Assembly (NCBI GenBank): GCA_049325415.1
Contig: JBMOLL010000147.1
Location: 1 to 26,093, forward strand
Direction: 5' to 3'
Length of the DNA: 26,093 bases
From: JBMOLL01 sp049325415
GTDB taxonomy: Bacteria; Bacteroidota; Bacteroidia; Bacteroidales; GCA-2748055
The notes below the pieces were generated by a model. That model was not told the DNA's origin. It saw only the letters and a program-made list of their open reading frames with translations, and did no database searches. The translations under genes were made by a program, and so were the position numbers. Positions 8,659-16,368 of this stretch are shown piece after piece; positions within the stretch are counted from its first letter, which is position 1, and each line of letters begins with the position of its first letter.

Positions 8659-8841
8659 TCATGCCTTTTTTTTGTATGGTGGCTTGTTAAACACCAGTCT
8701 GACAAGGATAATAAAACCAGCCAGGACCAGTATTATATGAACAGGCCCGGGAACATTAAAGCCCCAGAAAATTATGCCCCAGATTATAATCAATAATCCG
8801 GCAATCACAAATAGAAGATCTTTCATCTTTTTTATGCTCAC
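8659..8841 (-). CDS. 60-aa two-helix membrane protein (lmo0937/DUF5670-like)
   Basis: A very small protein with two hydrophobic helices: LLFVIAGLLIIIWGIIFWGF (about 9-28) and IHIILVLAGFIILVRLVF-like residues 34-51, joined by a short Asn/Gly/Pro turn and ending in a basic tail (PPYKKKA). The pattern of a helix, a GxxG/P turn, a second helix and a Lys-rich tail matches the small lmo0937-type membrane proteins that many Bacteroidota carry in several copies, often near stress genes. Two starts are possible, MSIKKM at 8841 or the internal MKDLL at 8826; the longer is given, but the internal one also makes a full protein. Its function is not known. Confidence 0.7.
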   Translation of the reverse strand: MSIKKMKDLLFVIAGLLIIIWGIIFWGFNVPGPVHIILVLAGFIILVRLVFNKPPYKKKA

Positions 8842-9273
8842 CCTGAAGAGCTGTTTTGCAGTTCAGTGTTCTGTAAAAGTACTTATGATTGAATGAGATA
8901 ACCTTACACAATTGCTGTTAAGTGTTACATCATTCACTTATTTAGCGCCTTAGAGTCAATTGCAAACCGATTGCGTTCTGGTCCGAATTACGTACAGGTC
9001 AACAGTGCTTAAAAAGACTTGCTTATGGAAAACTTAGAAAGGCATTTTGTCTGAAACTCCATTATGCCTCTTTCTGGCCTTAAAGCTGGAACGGTACTGC
9101 TATATCAATAGCAGTATTACATTGTTTTGTAATGGAGTCTATGTGTGATGGGATAGCCAGATTTTTAAAAATGCCTTCAAAAATCTTCAGAGCGATTATT
9201 TTAGACGGATGCCGGCTATTTCATGCTTTTGATTATGAATACAATATCCATACTCATCCATGTGGGTGCTCTT
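8842..9273. other. Spacer at the composition boundary (432 bp), no gene
   Basis: This spacer lies between the small membrane protein gene and the 3' end of the polysaccharide-utilisation operon. It is AT-rich like the left part of the window. No frame of useful length is present. It contains two adjacent hairpins (9095-9133), listed separately. No tRNA, integrase or clear direct repeat pair was found that would mark it as an attachment site. Confidence 0.6.
9095..9133 (-). terminator. Two back-to-back hairpins downstream of the operon
   Basis: The first is a perfect 9-bp stem, TACTGCTAT (9095-9103) with ATAGCAGTA (9108-9116), around a 4-base loop. The second is a 6-bp stem, ATTACA (9116-9121) with TGTAAT (9128-9133), around a 6-base T-rich loop, sharing one base with the first. 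They lie 140-180 bases past the stop of the last operon gene on the minus strand. There is no clean T-run directly after the stem in that direction, so they may be a weak terminator, an RNA-stabilising 3' structure, or unrelated. Confidence 0.35.
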
Positions 9274-11226
9274 TCAGATCACCACCAGCTTCCGGGTGAA
9301 CCTTCTCACCTCATTGTCTACACGTACAAAATAAATCCCCGGTTGCAGCCCGGGCTGGTCGATATGGAACACCGTTCCTTCAATGATCTTTTCAGCCACA
9401 ATCCGGCCGTTCTGGTCGGCAATGACCACCGTTGAAGGTCCGCTGTTGTCCATCCCGATATACAGGTCGCCACACCGGTAAGGGTTCGGATAAAGGAGCG
9501 GTGCAGTTTCTGCAGCCCTGTCGCTGGTACCAACCGGGGTGGCAGCCGTGATAATCTCCGACCAGGCGGAATAGCCGTAGTCGTTCACCGAGCGGATCAT
9601 GTAAGAATAGGAAGTGCTGGATCTGAGTCCTTCGTCCTGGAAGGAAAGCACGTCAGCGGACAGCGTTGTCACCAGTTGCCAGTCATCCAGGCCGGTAATA
9701 CACCGGTAGATCTCGGTTTCGTTGCTGTTTTCACCGGCTGTCCAGGTCAGGTCGATCCTGGAATAAGAGAAGACCGAGGCCATCAGGCTCGACGGCGCTC
9801 CCGGAAATGCTCCTTCTCCCCCGTTACCGATTACTAGCATATAATTCAGGTCGTTACAGCCTGTTTCCTGATCCCAGGCTCCGGCATTGGCAAGCCTGAT
9901 CGAATAGGCGGGGTTGTTCCGTACGGAGACATACTGGTCGGGGAATTTCAGATAAACCCTGTAATTCCCGTCGGCGAGCTCAGCCGGCAGTGCAACGGTT
10001 CCGCTGACGGAGAACTCTCCGGGCCCCCAGAAACGAACGTCATCATTCTCCCCTGTAAAACCAAGTTCTGTGACTTCACCGGTGACTGCATGAACCAGGA
10101 CCACCTGCAGGGGTTTGTACTGCGTGGGAGCGGCAAATCCCCTGTTCTCCAGGTTCAGAACAACAGTCATGGTCTGGCCGGCATCCAGCGTATCGGGAAG
10201 AACGGCGCTCTGCAGGGCAAGACGGTAACCCAGCCTGATATTAGCCTCGTTCATGCAGCCCTGGGTTTCCCACTTGTTGTAAACGGTCTTGTTATAATCC
10301 CGGTTAAGGAAGGTCCAGTGCAGCATTTCCATCCTTGGTATCGCAGCATCGCAGTTGCTGTAGGAGTTCGATCCGTCGCAGGTTTCTCCGCCTGCAATGG
10401 CGTATTTGGTATCCTGGGCAAGGTAGGCGAGGTCGGCCGACAGGCTGACATAGGTTCCGTAATCCGTCCCGTTGGCAAGGAAACAGTCGTTATGCGGGGC
10501 AATGCGGGAGATATAGGAACCGTCGTAGGCCTGTTCGTCCAGCATGGGGTCGTTCGACTCCACGATGTTTCGTTTGATGGCCGGGGTTCTCACCTGCACC
10601 TGGATATTGTCGGGAAGGATGTCGAGGAGCGCCTTTACCAGGGCACGGCGGTTGGCCTGGTCGGTTTCGTTGGGAACGTAGCCCGATCCTGCAAAATTCA
10701 CGGTATAGTACCATTCTCCCCATGCCCCTACAAAACCGGCCTGGACGGTGGCAATCACATCACTGTTGGTCTGCAGCACCCCGCGGAGCGATTCGATATG
10801 CGACATCACGATCTCCGGTGTGGCATCCCAGACCGGATCATTCTGGGAATCGCTGTAGGAGAAACGAACAATTACCTTCACCCCGGCAGCCCTGGCAGCA
10901 TCAAAATCCTTTTGCATAGCTTCCAGGTATTCCGTGCCGATGGCGCTTTCATACAGGTAGTCGTTGATCATGAATTGCCTGTATATCAGTGTAATATTAT
11001 CGTTTACCCGTTGATTCTTCAGTTCAGTGGAGTCGAGGTTGCGGTAGGTGCCGAGCTTTGCACTGCCCGAACTGTGGTAGGCATCGTACCAGCCTCTTTC
11101 CGGATTGGCCATATCGGCAGCCGTGTAGATATAACTGATCGTTTTCGTCTGTGCCCTGCCCGTTTGCAGAAAAAGCAGGAGCAAGAGGAACATCATTGCT
11201 ACGACGGGTGTCAGTTTTCTTTTCAT
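9274..11226 (-). CDS. Secreted DUF4874/DUF4832 TIM-barrel-like protein with Fn3 and T9SS sorting domain
   Basis: A 650-aa exported protein. It has a signal peptide (residues 1-25, ending GRA). The DUF4874 region follows, with the diagnostic NPERGWYD (41-48) and a barrel-like strand VKVIVRFSY. Next is DUF4832, holding GAWGEW (167-172), AIAGGET (276-282) and an immunoglobulin-like beta domain that ends YSIRLANAGAWDQETGCNDL. A fibronectin type III domain (about 476-564) and a C-terminal T9SS type A sorting domain (about 575-650, starting YPNPYRCGDLYIG) complete it, so it should be secreted by the type IX system and attached to the surface or released. Glu171 and Glu281 sit where retaining clan-A glycosidases keep their catalytic pair. 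It lies 15 bases after the deacetylase-like gene and ends the operon. Activity is not established. Confidence 0.85.
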   Translation of the reverse strand: MKRKLTPVVAMMFLLLLLFLQTGRAQTKTISYIYTAADMANPERGWYDAYHSSGSAKLGTYRNLDSTELKNQRVNDNITLIYRQFMINDYLYESAIGTEYLEAMQKDFDAARAAGVKVIVRFSYSDSQNDPVWDATPEIVMSHIESLRGVLQTNSDVIATVQAGFVGAWGEWYYTVNFAGSGYVPNETDQANRRALVKALLDILPDNIQVQVRTPAIKRNIVESNDPMLDEQAYDGSYISRIAPHNDCFLANGTDYGTYVSLSADLAYLAQDTKYAIAGGETCDGSNSYSNCDAAIPRMEMLHWTFLNRDYNKTVYNKWETQGCMNEANIRLGYRLALQSAVLPDTLDAGQTMTVVLNLENRGFAAPTQYKPLQVVLVHAVTGEVTELGFTGENDDVRFWGPGEFSVSGTVALPAELADGNYRVYLKFPDQYVSVRNNPAYSIRLANAGAWDQETGCNDLNYMLVIGNGGEGAFPGAPSSLMASVFSYSRIDLTWTAGENSNETEIYRCITGLDDWQLVTTLSADVLSFQDEGLRSSTSYSYMIRSVNDYGYSAWSEIITAATPVGTSDRAAETAPLLYPNPYRCGDLYIGMDNSGPSTVVIADQNGRIVAEKIIEGTVFHIDQPGLQPGIYFVRVDNEVRRFTRKLVVI

Positions 11227-11241
11227 GATAGCGCTTTTCTG

Positions 11242-12804
11242 TTAGTTCAACAAAGTGAGGTCAAATGTTTCTCCCTGCATATCCCTGGCCTTCAGGGTGA
11301 GTCTGAGGTCTTTCCCTTCAGGATCATAGCTTTGCGAAACCAGGGTAACGGCAGGATTGGAAAGAGAAAGGCCTGCGGGATCTTCCACCCCGTGGAAGAG
11401 TACTTCCTGCGTCCCGTATAAGCGGATCTTCGCCCTGACTGCCTTTTTATCCTTTTCGAAGGAATACACATTGTAGGTGCCTTCGTTGAGTATGCAGGGC
11501 CGGAGCAGTTCTTTCCCGACCGAATACCTTAGCTGATAGCTCTTCGGTTCCAGCACCGGCAGGTAAATGAAGCCGTAGCCCTGATCTTCGGCATAGCAGG
11601 CGACCGGTTTCCCGTCGAGCGTTGCCTGGCTCAGGTGTTCACCAGGACCCAGTTTGATCTTCAGTACCATATTCCCGGCCAGTCCGCTGTGGTAAACCTC
11701 ATCGGGCATGGCCGAATTGTCGATGCTGAGCTTCCCCTTTTCCGCTTCACCTACACGGGTGTATTTTTTGTACAGCCACTGGGCATAAAACTGTTCGGTA
11801 TTTTTGGCGGTGTAACGATCGGGGGCCGACTGGACCATCCCGTAATATTCGGTCCACCGGGCATTGGTTTCATCCTGCAGGAAGGCATCCTGTGTCATCC
11901 AGTTGCTCCAGTGCGACTCGATGATGTCTGATTCCTGTTCGGCCAGAGGTACGGTGGGCAGGGAAGACAGCTGGTACCAGGGGTTCCCGTAGTTATTCCG
12001 GTTGAGCACCAGTACGCCGTGGTCGATTCCGCCGCCGTTCGGTCCGGCCGGGGGATCCAGTTCCGGAATATAGTCGAACTGGGTATTGGCATATTTCACG
12101 CCTTCTTCCGACAGGAGACTTCCCAGGCTGTATTCCCCTTCGGGATTCCAGTAATAGGAGTAGGCGCAGGGCACAAAGCTTTCGGGGAACGACTGCCCGT
12201 TTTCAGGGCTCAGTCCGTACTGTGCCATAATCTCCTTATAAAGGGCAAGGTGCTTATGCAGGCTTTCTTCCGGCCAGGGCTGGTTGTCGTCGGTGTTATA
12301 CCATTCGGCCCTTTTTCTCTTACCGTCGACCCAGTATTCATGCCCTACGCCATGCAGGCCGAATTCCAGCCAGGCGGCGTTCTCCCGCACGTAGTCCATA
12401 ATTTCTTTTTGTTCGGGGGATAGGTTGGCACTGTTGTCCCAGTTCTTTCCCATCCAGGTGGTACTCGGATCTTCTGAAAGGATGTTTTCACGATCCATTT
12501 CTCCGAGGATGAAGAGACCCATCACCCTTATCCCGCTTGCCTTTGCCACTTCAACAATGCATTTGTAGTCATTGACATCCATCTTCCGGTCGACGCCGAT
12601 CCGGTACGGACCCTGGTGGGTCCCGTAGCCGTCGTTCCGGCCCGTGTTCCAGCCCAGATCGTCGATGGCAAAGGCAAAGGGGGCCGGAAACAGGATCTCC
12701 CTGTCGCCGGTCGTGGTTTTTTCCGGGCTGTTGCTGAACGATGTTCCTGTAAGCAGAATGACCGACAGGAAAATCAATGTGAGGATATATTTGCTCTTTT
12801 TCAT
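11242..12804 (-). CDS. Secreted divergent polysaccharide-deacetylase-like protein
   Basis: A 520-aa protein with a signal peptide (residues 1-22, TGTSFS). The central region resembles a NodB/polysaccharide-deacetylase barrel: FAIDDLGW places Asp48 and Asp49 where the first motif (TFDDG) normally is, and FGLHGVGHEYW gives H151-x3-H155, matching the metal-binding histidines of motif 2 with Gly in place of Ser/Thr. Around residue 370 onward a beta-rich C-terminal domain begins (AGNMVLKIKLG..., YQLRYSV). At 520 aa it is much longer than simple deacetylases. Its position between a permease and a DUF4832 protein in a glycan-use locus suggests it de-N-acetylates or hydrolyses the target polymer. A glycosidase sharing the fold is the main alternative. 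Confidence 0.7.
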   Translation of the reverse strand: MKKSKYILTLIFLSVILLTGTSFSNSPEKTTTGDREILFPAPFAFAIDDLGWNTGRNDGYGTHQGPYRIGVDRKMDVNDYKCIVEVAKASGIRVMGLFILGEMDRENILSEDPSTTWMGKNWDNSANLSPEQKEIMDYVRENAAWLEFGLHGVGHEYWVDGKRKRAEWYNTDDNQPWPEESLHKHLALYKEIMAQYGLSPENGQSFPESFVPCAYSYYWNPEGEYSLGSLLSEEGVKYANTQFDYIPELDPPAGPNGGGIDHGVLVLNRNNYGNPWYQLSSLPTVPLAEQESDIIESHWSNWMTQDAFLQDETNARWTEYYGMVQSAPDRYTAKNTEQFYAQWLYKKYTRVGEAEKGKLSIDNSAMPDEVYHSGLAGNMVLKIKLGPGEHLSQATLDGKPVACYAEDQGYGFIYLPVLEPKSYQLRYSVGKELLRPCILNEGTYNVYSFEKDKKAVRAKIRLYGTQEVLFHGVEDPAGLSLSNPAVTLVSQSYDPEGKDLRLTLKARDMQGETFDLTLLN

Positions 12805-12889
12805 GTTGTTACACAGTATTCTTCTTCCGGGACATCCATTTCCATTATGTTGTCCCCGGTATCCAACCTAAAGTACCCTGTTCGTTATC

Positions 12890-13759
12890 CTATTCCTTTG
12901 CAAATAAAAATATAGCAATAACGGCCAGTGCCATACCTGCAAGAACGATGGGGTGGGGGATCACCGCATAGATCATTAACGAAAGCAGGATGGTAATGAT
13001 GGGGGCTACGGCATTGGTCAGCGGACTGACTATAATGGCTTTCCCGTAGCGGAAAGCATATACGATGGTGAGGGCTCCGATGGAGTTGAGCAACTGGATC
13101 CCGAAGGCCAGCCAGGGTCCCTTGAGACCCCAGTTCACCGGGATGTTCCAGTCGGTCATCAGCAGGGCCACAGGCGAAAGCAGCAAAGCGGTGAGGGTCA
13201 TGTAGAGAAAAATGCTCTCTGCCTTCATTTTGTTATTGGCCAGTTTCATGAAATAGGCCTGTGCACCCCAGGCTACAAATACAACCAGGGCCCAGATCAG
13301 CCAGAGGAGGCCATGGACCTCTGAATCGGGTTCCTGGTACGAAAGGCCCGGAATGGCGAGGATGGCCAGGGCAATCCCTGCCCAGCCACGGGCCGATGCT
13401 TTCTCCTTCAGCAGGAGCACCGAAAGGAGAACGGTAATAACCGGTGATAAGGAGATAATGGGAAAAATAAGGTATGCCGGTCCGTTGACGATGGCCCCGG
13501 TAAAGAGAGCCAGCTGTCCGCCGGCACCCAGTAATCCGATAATCACACCGTAAAAGACTGATTTTTTGTCGGTCTCGGGCTTCCAGCCGATCCTTTTCAT
13601 GGCGATCAGCGCCGGAATGATCATGGTAACGGACCATACGACATAGATCAGCGTGCCCGGGAATCCTGCTTTTTCTGATATTTCTGTGAAAGCTCCCCAT
13701 ACACCCCAGAAGACCACGGTGATGAGCGCGTAAACCAGCCACAATTTCTTTTCTTTCAT
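12890..13759 (-). CDS. EamA/DMT-superfamily permease, ten membrane helices
   Basis: A 289-aa inner-membrane protein built almost entirely of hydrophobic segments, about ten helices in two halves of five, the usual duplicated EamA layout. Recognisable pieces are FWGVWGAFTEISEKAG in helix 1, LIFPIISLSPVITVLLSVLLLKEK (end of the first half) and VSPLTNAVAPIITILLSLMIY (end of the second half); this near-repeat marks the duplication. The family includes exporters of metabolites as well as sugar uptake systems (GRP/RhaT-like branch). Lying among surface glycan genes, it is probably the inner-membrane step for the released sugar, though MFS permeases more often do this in such loci. It is 85 bases upstream of the deacetylase-like gene. 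Confidence 0.88.
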   Translation of the reverse strand: MKEKKLWLVYALITVVFWGVWGAFTEISEKAGFPGTLIYVVWSVTMIIPALIAMKRIGWKPETDKKSVFYGVIIGLLGAGGQLALFTGAIVNGPAYLIFPIISLSPVITVLLSVLLLKEKASARGWAGIALAILAIPGLSYQEPDSEVHGLLWLIWALVVFVAWGAQAYFMKLANNKMKAESIFLYMTLTALLLSPVALLMTDWNIPVNWGLKGPWLAFGIQLLNSIGALTIVYAFRYGKAIIVSPLTNAVAPIITILLSLMIYAVIPHPIVLAGMALAVIAIFLFAKE

Positions 13760-13831
13760 ATCGGAGTTGTCGGAACCTGTTGTTCCGCTCAGAGACTTCG
13801 GTTTGTAAAGTACGATTCTTATTAAGGCAAA

Positions 13832-13859
13832 GGGGAGAGGAGGAACACTCCGCCTCCCC
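13832..13859 (-). terminator. GC-rich hairpin between PKD lipoprotein and permease genes
   Basis: A dyad made of GGGGAG (13832-13837) with CTCCCC (13854-13859) and an inner GGAG (13839-13842) with CTCC (13848-13851), a small internal loop and a 5-base apical loop. It sits 36-63 bases past the stop of the PKD gene on the minus strand. The bases that follow (TTTGCCTTAATAAG) are not a clean T-run, so partial termination or mRNA 3'-end protection is more likely than a full stop. This would give higher expression of susC, susD and the PKD gene than of the three genes after it. Confidence 0.45.
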
Positions 13860-13894
13860 CCAAAGCTAACATTATGAAATTACGCTTTGCCCTT

Positions 13895-14806
13895 TTATTC
13901 CATATTAATCAGAGTACCGGTAGCATGTCCGTCTTCACCGGCTTTGTCGGGTGCATAACCTACATCGGCCCAGGTGTCGGGATCGCTCAGGAACACAGCA
14001 ATCTTGATCTTGTCGCCATCAAATCCGGGAACCTTTGAACGGCTGAATCCTACCTCAATGGCAGCATTGCCACTCAGGTTGGCGGTATGTCCCATCGTCA
14101 GGAAGCCTGTCGGGAAAGGCTGGTCGTCGCCCCATGACCATGCGTCCTGGGTTTCGCCATTGAAATAATAGGAGCCGGCATTGGCAACCTGATCGGGCAG
14201 TGAAAGCTGTGCTTCCACAAGGTAATCGGCGCCCATGTCGGGCCAGATCCAGCCACGGCTTCCGGTAAGGGTGTCGTTATCGGTATCGAACATGAAATCC
14301 ATCCAGTAGCCATATTCCAGCGTACCTTCAAATTCAAGGTACATGTATACGAAATTGGCATCGTATTCCACTTTGGCCGATTTGACAATCCCGGCAAGGT
14401 CACCACCGGTGCTGCTGATGAACTGAGACTCGGTAACGGCAGCCCAGTCGGCAAAGGAGCCATCGGTCAGACTGACTCTTGAAGCCCTGTCGACAAGGAT
14501 CTTGGTGGAAACCGGGTGAGTATCACCATTCTCATCCGTTACGGTAAGGGTAACGGTATACTCGCCTTTCACAGCATAGGTATGAACCGGGTTGGTTTCG
14601 GTGGAGGTTTCCCCGTCGCCGAAATCCCAGAGGTAGGTAACATCTCCGCTGACATCGGATTCATTGGTGAAGGTCACCACAAAACCGTTGGCGTCATAGG
14701 AAAACAGTGCTTCTCCGGTTACTTCAACCGGCTTGTCGCACGAAGAGACCAGGTTACCAATCACCAGGGCAACCAGGGTCGGAAGAATTAAATTTCTGAT
14801 TTTCAT
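13895..14806 (-). CDS. PKD-domain surface lipoprotein in the SusE position
   Basis: A 303-aa lipoprotein, taking the start at 14806 (MKIRNLILPTLVALVIGNLV) because it gives a proper signal peptide and the lipobox LVSSC with acylated Cys23; a longer frame to 14902 would place 32 non-signal residues before it. A PKD domain covers about 30-108 (FTNESDVSGDVTYLWDFGDGE, then NPVHTYAVKGEYTVTLTV). The remainder (about 115-303) is a beta-rich region beginning DGSFADWAAV, with the CBM9-like pattern of Tyr/Phe strands and acidic DTDNDTLTG. By its position directly after SusD (22-base gap) it most likely binds the target glycan at the cell surface, like SusE/SusF. No catalytic signature is present. Confidence 0.88.
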   Translation of the reverse strand: MKIRNLILPTLVALVIGNLVSSCDKPVEVTGEALFSYDANGFVVTFTNESDVSGDVTYLWDFGDGETSTETNPVHTYAVKGEYTVTLTVTDENGDTHPVSTKILVDRASRVSLTDGSFADWAAVTESQFISSTGGDLAGIVKSAKVEYDANFVYMYLEFEGTLEYGYWMDFMFDTDNDTLTGSRGWIWPDMGADYLVEAQLSLPDQVANAGSYYFNGETQDAWSWGDDQPFPTGFLTMGHTANLSGNAAIEVGFSRSKVPGFDGDKIKIAVFLSDPDTWADVGYAPDKAGEDGHATGTLINME

Positions 14807-14828
14807 ACGCGTTAAATTTGGGTTATGG

Positions 14829-16358
14829 TTAATTATTCTGGACACAGAGTTTATTCGTATTGATCTCGTCGATCGGGATAAAATACAGTTTGGAAGGATC
14901 ATCCCAGCTTATTACGAGGTTGTCGATAGAGGCCGGAGGCGGTACGGCGAGATTGATATCACTGACAGTGAGATCCTTGATATGATAACCCCAGTAGCTG
15001 CGGTCCATATCCAACTTATTCCTGAAAACGTCAAAAAAACGATGACCTTCGAAGGCAAGTTCGAGTCTTTTTTCACCTAAAACCAAATCCAGACTTGTCT
15101 TTCCCGCCGGAACTTCCGTGTACTGGTGGTCCTCCAGTCCGCGGTTCCTGCGGATCTCATTGACATCATCAAGGGCCAGGTCATCGTTTCCTAAATGGGC
15201 ATTCGCTTCTGCACGGTTCAGGTACATCTCTGCCAGCCTGAACATGACAGGGGATGACAGGTTAGGGTCACCACCCTGGAAGCTGAATTTCGTAATATAA
15301 AATACTTCAATACCGTTCTTTTTTGCCACAGTTCCTTCATCGGTGTAAAGAGTGTCGATATATGACCACCGCACATCTTCCGGGTAATCGTCGAGCGCTG
15401 CCCGGTAGGAAGGTGAGGCATACTCTTCTCCCCATCCCGAGTTCCCGTCGCTGTAAAGCATGGAGGCAATGGAGCCGAACTTGCCCCGGTTATCGGAATC
15501 GGTGAAGGCTACCAGCCAGATGGTTTCCGTATGGGAAATGGCATTGGCAAAATAATCAGGGAAGGTCTGCGCCGTTTCAAGAGCATATTTCGGGGAACTG
15601 ATCACATCGGTCGCGTAGGAGATCGCATTGTCCCAGTCCTCCATATTCAGGTAAACCCTGCACAGCAAGGCCTGGGCGGCTTCTTTGGAAGCGAATTCCT
15701 TACCGCGCGGACTGTTCATCAGGTCAACTGCCTTTTCCAGGTCGCCGATAATGGCTGCATAGGTTTCGCCGATGGTGGCCCTGGCTTTTTCGCCCGGCTC
15801 GGCCGTACTGAGCCGCAGGATAATTCCGGGATCGGTATCGGGGTTGCTCAGTGCATAGGGCTTGGCGTAAAAGCGCACCAGGTTGAACATGCTGAAGGCC
15901 CTTAGGAAATAGTTCTCACCCAGCAACTGGTTCAGATCGTCGTCCAGCTCATCCTTCTTCTCCAGGATCTCAATGGCGGTGTTGGCCCCGTTGATGATCT
16001 TGTAGGAGACATACCAGAAATAGCGGGCATTCGGCTGGTCGGGCGAATGGGTGTAGGTAAAGGAATAATACAGTGGATCCTCGGTTTTCTGACCGCAAAC
16101 GATATCATCTGCTGCAAAATCGGATAACTGGAAATACTGCCTCAGGTAACAGTTATTGTCATCCTGGAATCCCTGGAAGGTAACGCCGTCTTTCAGGAGG
16201 GCGTAGTTTCCGTTGGTTACGATCCTGATCCCGTCGACCGAGGTGCCCAGCGATTCGGTGGAGATCTGGTCGGAAGGAGCGACATCCATGTCTTTTACAC
16301 ACGACTGAACCAGGAAGATCAGCGTGAGGAAGATATAGCTAAATATGATCTTTTTCAT
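14829..16358 (-). CDS. susD: SusD/RagB-family outer-membrane glycan-binding lipoprotein
   Basis: A 509-aa lipoprotein with lipobox LVQSC (Cys20). It shows the family layout: an N-terminal stretch ending ALLKDGVTFQGFQDDNN, helical TPR-like repeats with NGANTAIEILEK and LLGENYFLRAFSMFNLVRFYAKPY, and the C-terminal RNRGLEDHQY and ELAFEGHRFFDVFR(N) motif just before residue 460. SusD proteins cap the SusC barrel and bind the oligosaccharide before import. The 10-base gap to susC and normal length indicate an intact pair. Ligand specificity cannot be read from the sequence; the neighbouring GH36 points to a galactose- or galactosamine-type glycan. The symbol refers to the family rather than to a starch-specific role. 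Confidence 0.95.
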   Translation of the reverse strand: MKKIIFSYIFLTLIFLVQSCVKDMDVAPSDQISTESLGTSVDGIRIVTNGNYALLKDGVTFQGFQDDNNCYLRQYFQLSDFAADDIVCGQKTEDPLYYSFTYTHSPDQPNARYFWYVSYKIINGANTAIEILEKKDELDDDLNQLLGENYFLRAFSMFNLVRFYAKPYALSNPDTDPGIILRLSTAEPGEKARATIGETYAAIIGDLEKAVDLMNSPRGKEFASKEAAQALLCRVYLNMEDWDNAISYATDVISSPKYALETAQTFPDYFANAISHTETIWLVAFTDSDNRGKFGSIASMLYSDGNSGWGEEYASPSYRAALDDYPEDVRWSYIDTLYTDEGTVAKKNGIEVFYITKFSFQGGDPNLSSPVMFRLAEMYLNRAEANAHLGNDDLALDDVNEIRRNRGLEDHQYTEVPAGKTSLDLVLGEKRLELAFEGHRFFDVFRNKLDMDRSYWGYHIKDLTVSDINLAVPPPASIDNLVISWDDPSKLYFIPIDEINTNKLCVQNN

Positions 16359-16368
16359 CTTTCAGGAT

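Noticed and set aside
10090..11421. Long open plus-strand frame (about 443 codons)
   Set aside because: It runs antisense across the DUF4832 gene. The composition there is GC-rich, which lengthens antisense frames, and the translation has no domain, signal or motif. The minus-strand gene has clear family motifs.
13895..14902. Longer start for the PKD lipoprotein at 14902
   Set aside because: It adds 32 residues without signal character and overlaps the susD 3' end; the start at 14806 gives a proper lipoprotein signal with LVSSC.
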